The translations under genes were made by a program, and so were the position numbers. A DNA stretch of 53,626 nucleotides from a virus. This document shows positions 53,045-53,626 of the stretch, piece by piece. Numbering within the stretch: the first letter of the stretch is position 1; each line of letters begins with the position of its first letter. Location: positions 1 to 53,626 of the IMG/VR virus record IMGVR_UViG_3300030117_006365. The stretch is one strand, 5' to 3'. Below the pieces are notes generated by a model. The model was not told the DNA's origin and searched no databases. It was given only the letters and a program-made list of their open reading frames with translations.

Positions 53045-53626
53045 TTAAACAACTTCACATGATCCACCAGCACAAGCTAACTCGCCTGATAAATCTGTGT
53101 TATCTTCAGCTTCAATAACTTTTGTTAAATCTACATTAGATAATACTTTGGACATTTTATTATATTTAGCTTCGTCAATGTCCTCAAACGGAGCTTGAGT
53201 ATATGTACCACCATCATATGGTAATACTGACAACCCATTGTAATACTCTCTATTTTCCCACATCCAATCACCTGCTTTTTTCCATTCATTCTCTTTTAAA
53301 GATATTGTAGCTGAAACATTGTGAGTGTTACTACCTCGTCTGTGGCCAGGTCGTATCCACTCTTGTGCAACACGCTTAACTCTCTCAAGAGTATCAAATG
53401 GTGATTCAGTTCTAAGTATTGAACCATTAGGTGCTTTTTGTGGTATGGAAATAACAGCGGTATCGTGAGGTCTGAAGTACTCATCTTCAATTAATTCATT
53501 ATGATTACCTAATAGATAGTTATATATAGCCTCATTCTTCCCTACGCGCATTCTACGGACATAATAATCATTATGCCAAGCATGAATACCCGAGGATGTT
53601 CCGAGGACCAGAGATGTCGTCCCTGC
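53045..53626 (-). CDS. adenosylcobalamin-dependent (class II) ribonucleotide reductase, C-terminal part
   Basis: The minus-strand frame runs uninterrupted to the window edge, giving 193 codons of the C-terminal part. TTSLVLGTSSGIHAWHNDYY is the conserved GTSSGIH region of class II (monomeric, RtpR-type) ribonucleotide reductases. RRGSNTHNVSATI, VLPYDGGTYTQAPFEDI and the terminal CAGGSC redox pair also fit. The enzyme makes deoxynucleotides with vitamin B12 cofactor and is frequent in marine phages. The 5' end, including the catalytic Cys and thiyl radical loop, is outside the window. It is followed closely by the histone-like gene. Confidence 0.9.
   Translation of the reverse strand, partial: AGTTSLVLGTSSGIHAWHNDYYVRRMRVGKNEAIYNYLLGNHNELIEDEYFRPHDTAVISIPQKAPNGSILRTESPFDTLERVKRVAQEWIRPGHRRGSNTHNVSATISLKENEWKKAGDWMWENREYYNGLSVLPYDGGTYTQAPFEDIDEAKYNKMSKVLSNVDLTKVIEAEDNTDLSGELACAGGSCEVV

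Noticed and set aside
1-53626. Direct terminal repeats or circular closure between the two window ends
   Set aside because: The G-rich left edge does not match the right edge, which lies within the ribonucleotide reductase gene.
1-53626. tRNA genes
   Set aside because: No cloverleaf-like segment with T-loop (GTTCRA) and CCA-end context was noticed in the few gene-free gaps; the compact coding leaves little room.

Overview
This AT-rich 53.6 kb window is almost entirely a phage virion-morphogenesis region, read left to right on the + strand (208-52815). A short convergent minus-strand unit closes the right edge. The capsid order is clear: a small terminase candidate (9903), large terminase (10178), portal (12409), scaffold-like protein (14829), major capsid protein (15997), neck/connector-like proteins (18642, 19376) and a very large tail hub-like protein (20292). 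No tape-measure, sheath or tail-tube gene was recognised. Together with the internal-virion-like giants, this suggests a podovirus-like (short-tailed) particle; that is inference.

Several sequence features point to a marine Bacteroidota (flavobacterial) host. Start codons follow A/T-rich leaders (for example aataattATG) and Shine-Dalgarno boxes are essentially absent. Three exported proteins have Bacteroidota-style signal peptides whose predicted mature proteins begin with Gln. One of them ends in a tail resembling a type IX secretion sorting domain. A 59-aa protein resembles the small histone H1/Hc1-like proteins of flavobacteria. The host itself is not visible here.

Layout. 1-207: G-rich contig edge and leader. 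208-3697: two paralogous virion-like proteins, an internal-protein candidate with an amphipathic C-terminus, and a HExxH metallopeptidase-like protein. 3753-5565: phage groEL followed by overlapping groES. 5684-9958: a family of small virion-like proteins, a winged-helix protein, a holin-like protein, and conserved small genes including a second, duplicated GroES-like protein. 9903-20287: packaging and head module, with strong terminators after the capsid gene and after the next gene. 20292-30984: tail hub and tail/fibre-like proteins. 31029-36875: four low-complexity proteins that share a basic leader with an SPxK-type motif; one carries a Peptidase_S74-type auto-processing domain. 36903-46451: a 3182-aa multidomain protein (HExxH, HAD phosphatase and two C-terminal Cys/His modules). 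46491-48377: small structural genes, a 22-codon Cys-rich micro-ORF and a DUF5675-like putative lysis enzyme. 48379-52815: more leader-bearing small proteins interleaved with an envelope cassette (outer-membrane beta-barrel-like protein, LDLa/T9SS-like secreted protein, holin/spanin-like protein, exported thioredoxin fold lacking CxxC). 52819-53626: bidirectional terminator, then minus-strand histone-like protein and the C-terminal part of a cobalamin-dependent ribonucleotide reductase.

The two observations most worth following are the SPxK-type N-terminal leader shared by at least nine otherwise unrelated proteins, and the phage-encoded envelope cassette with a T9SS-like cargo.
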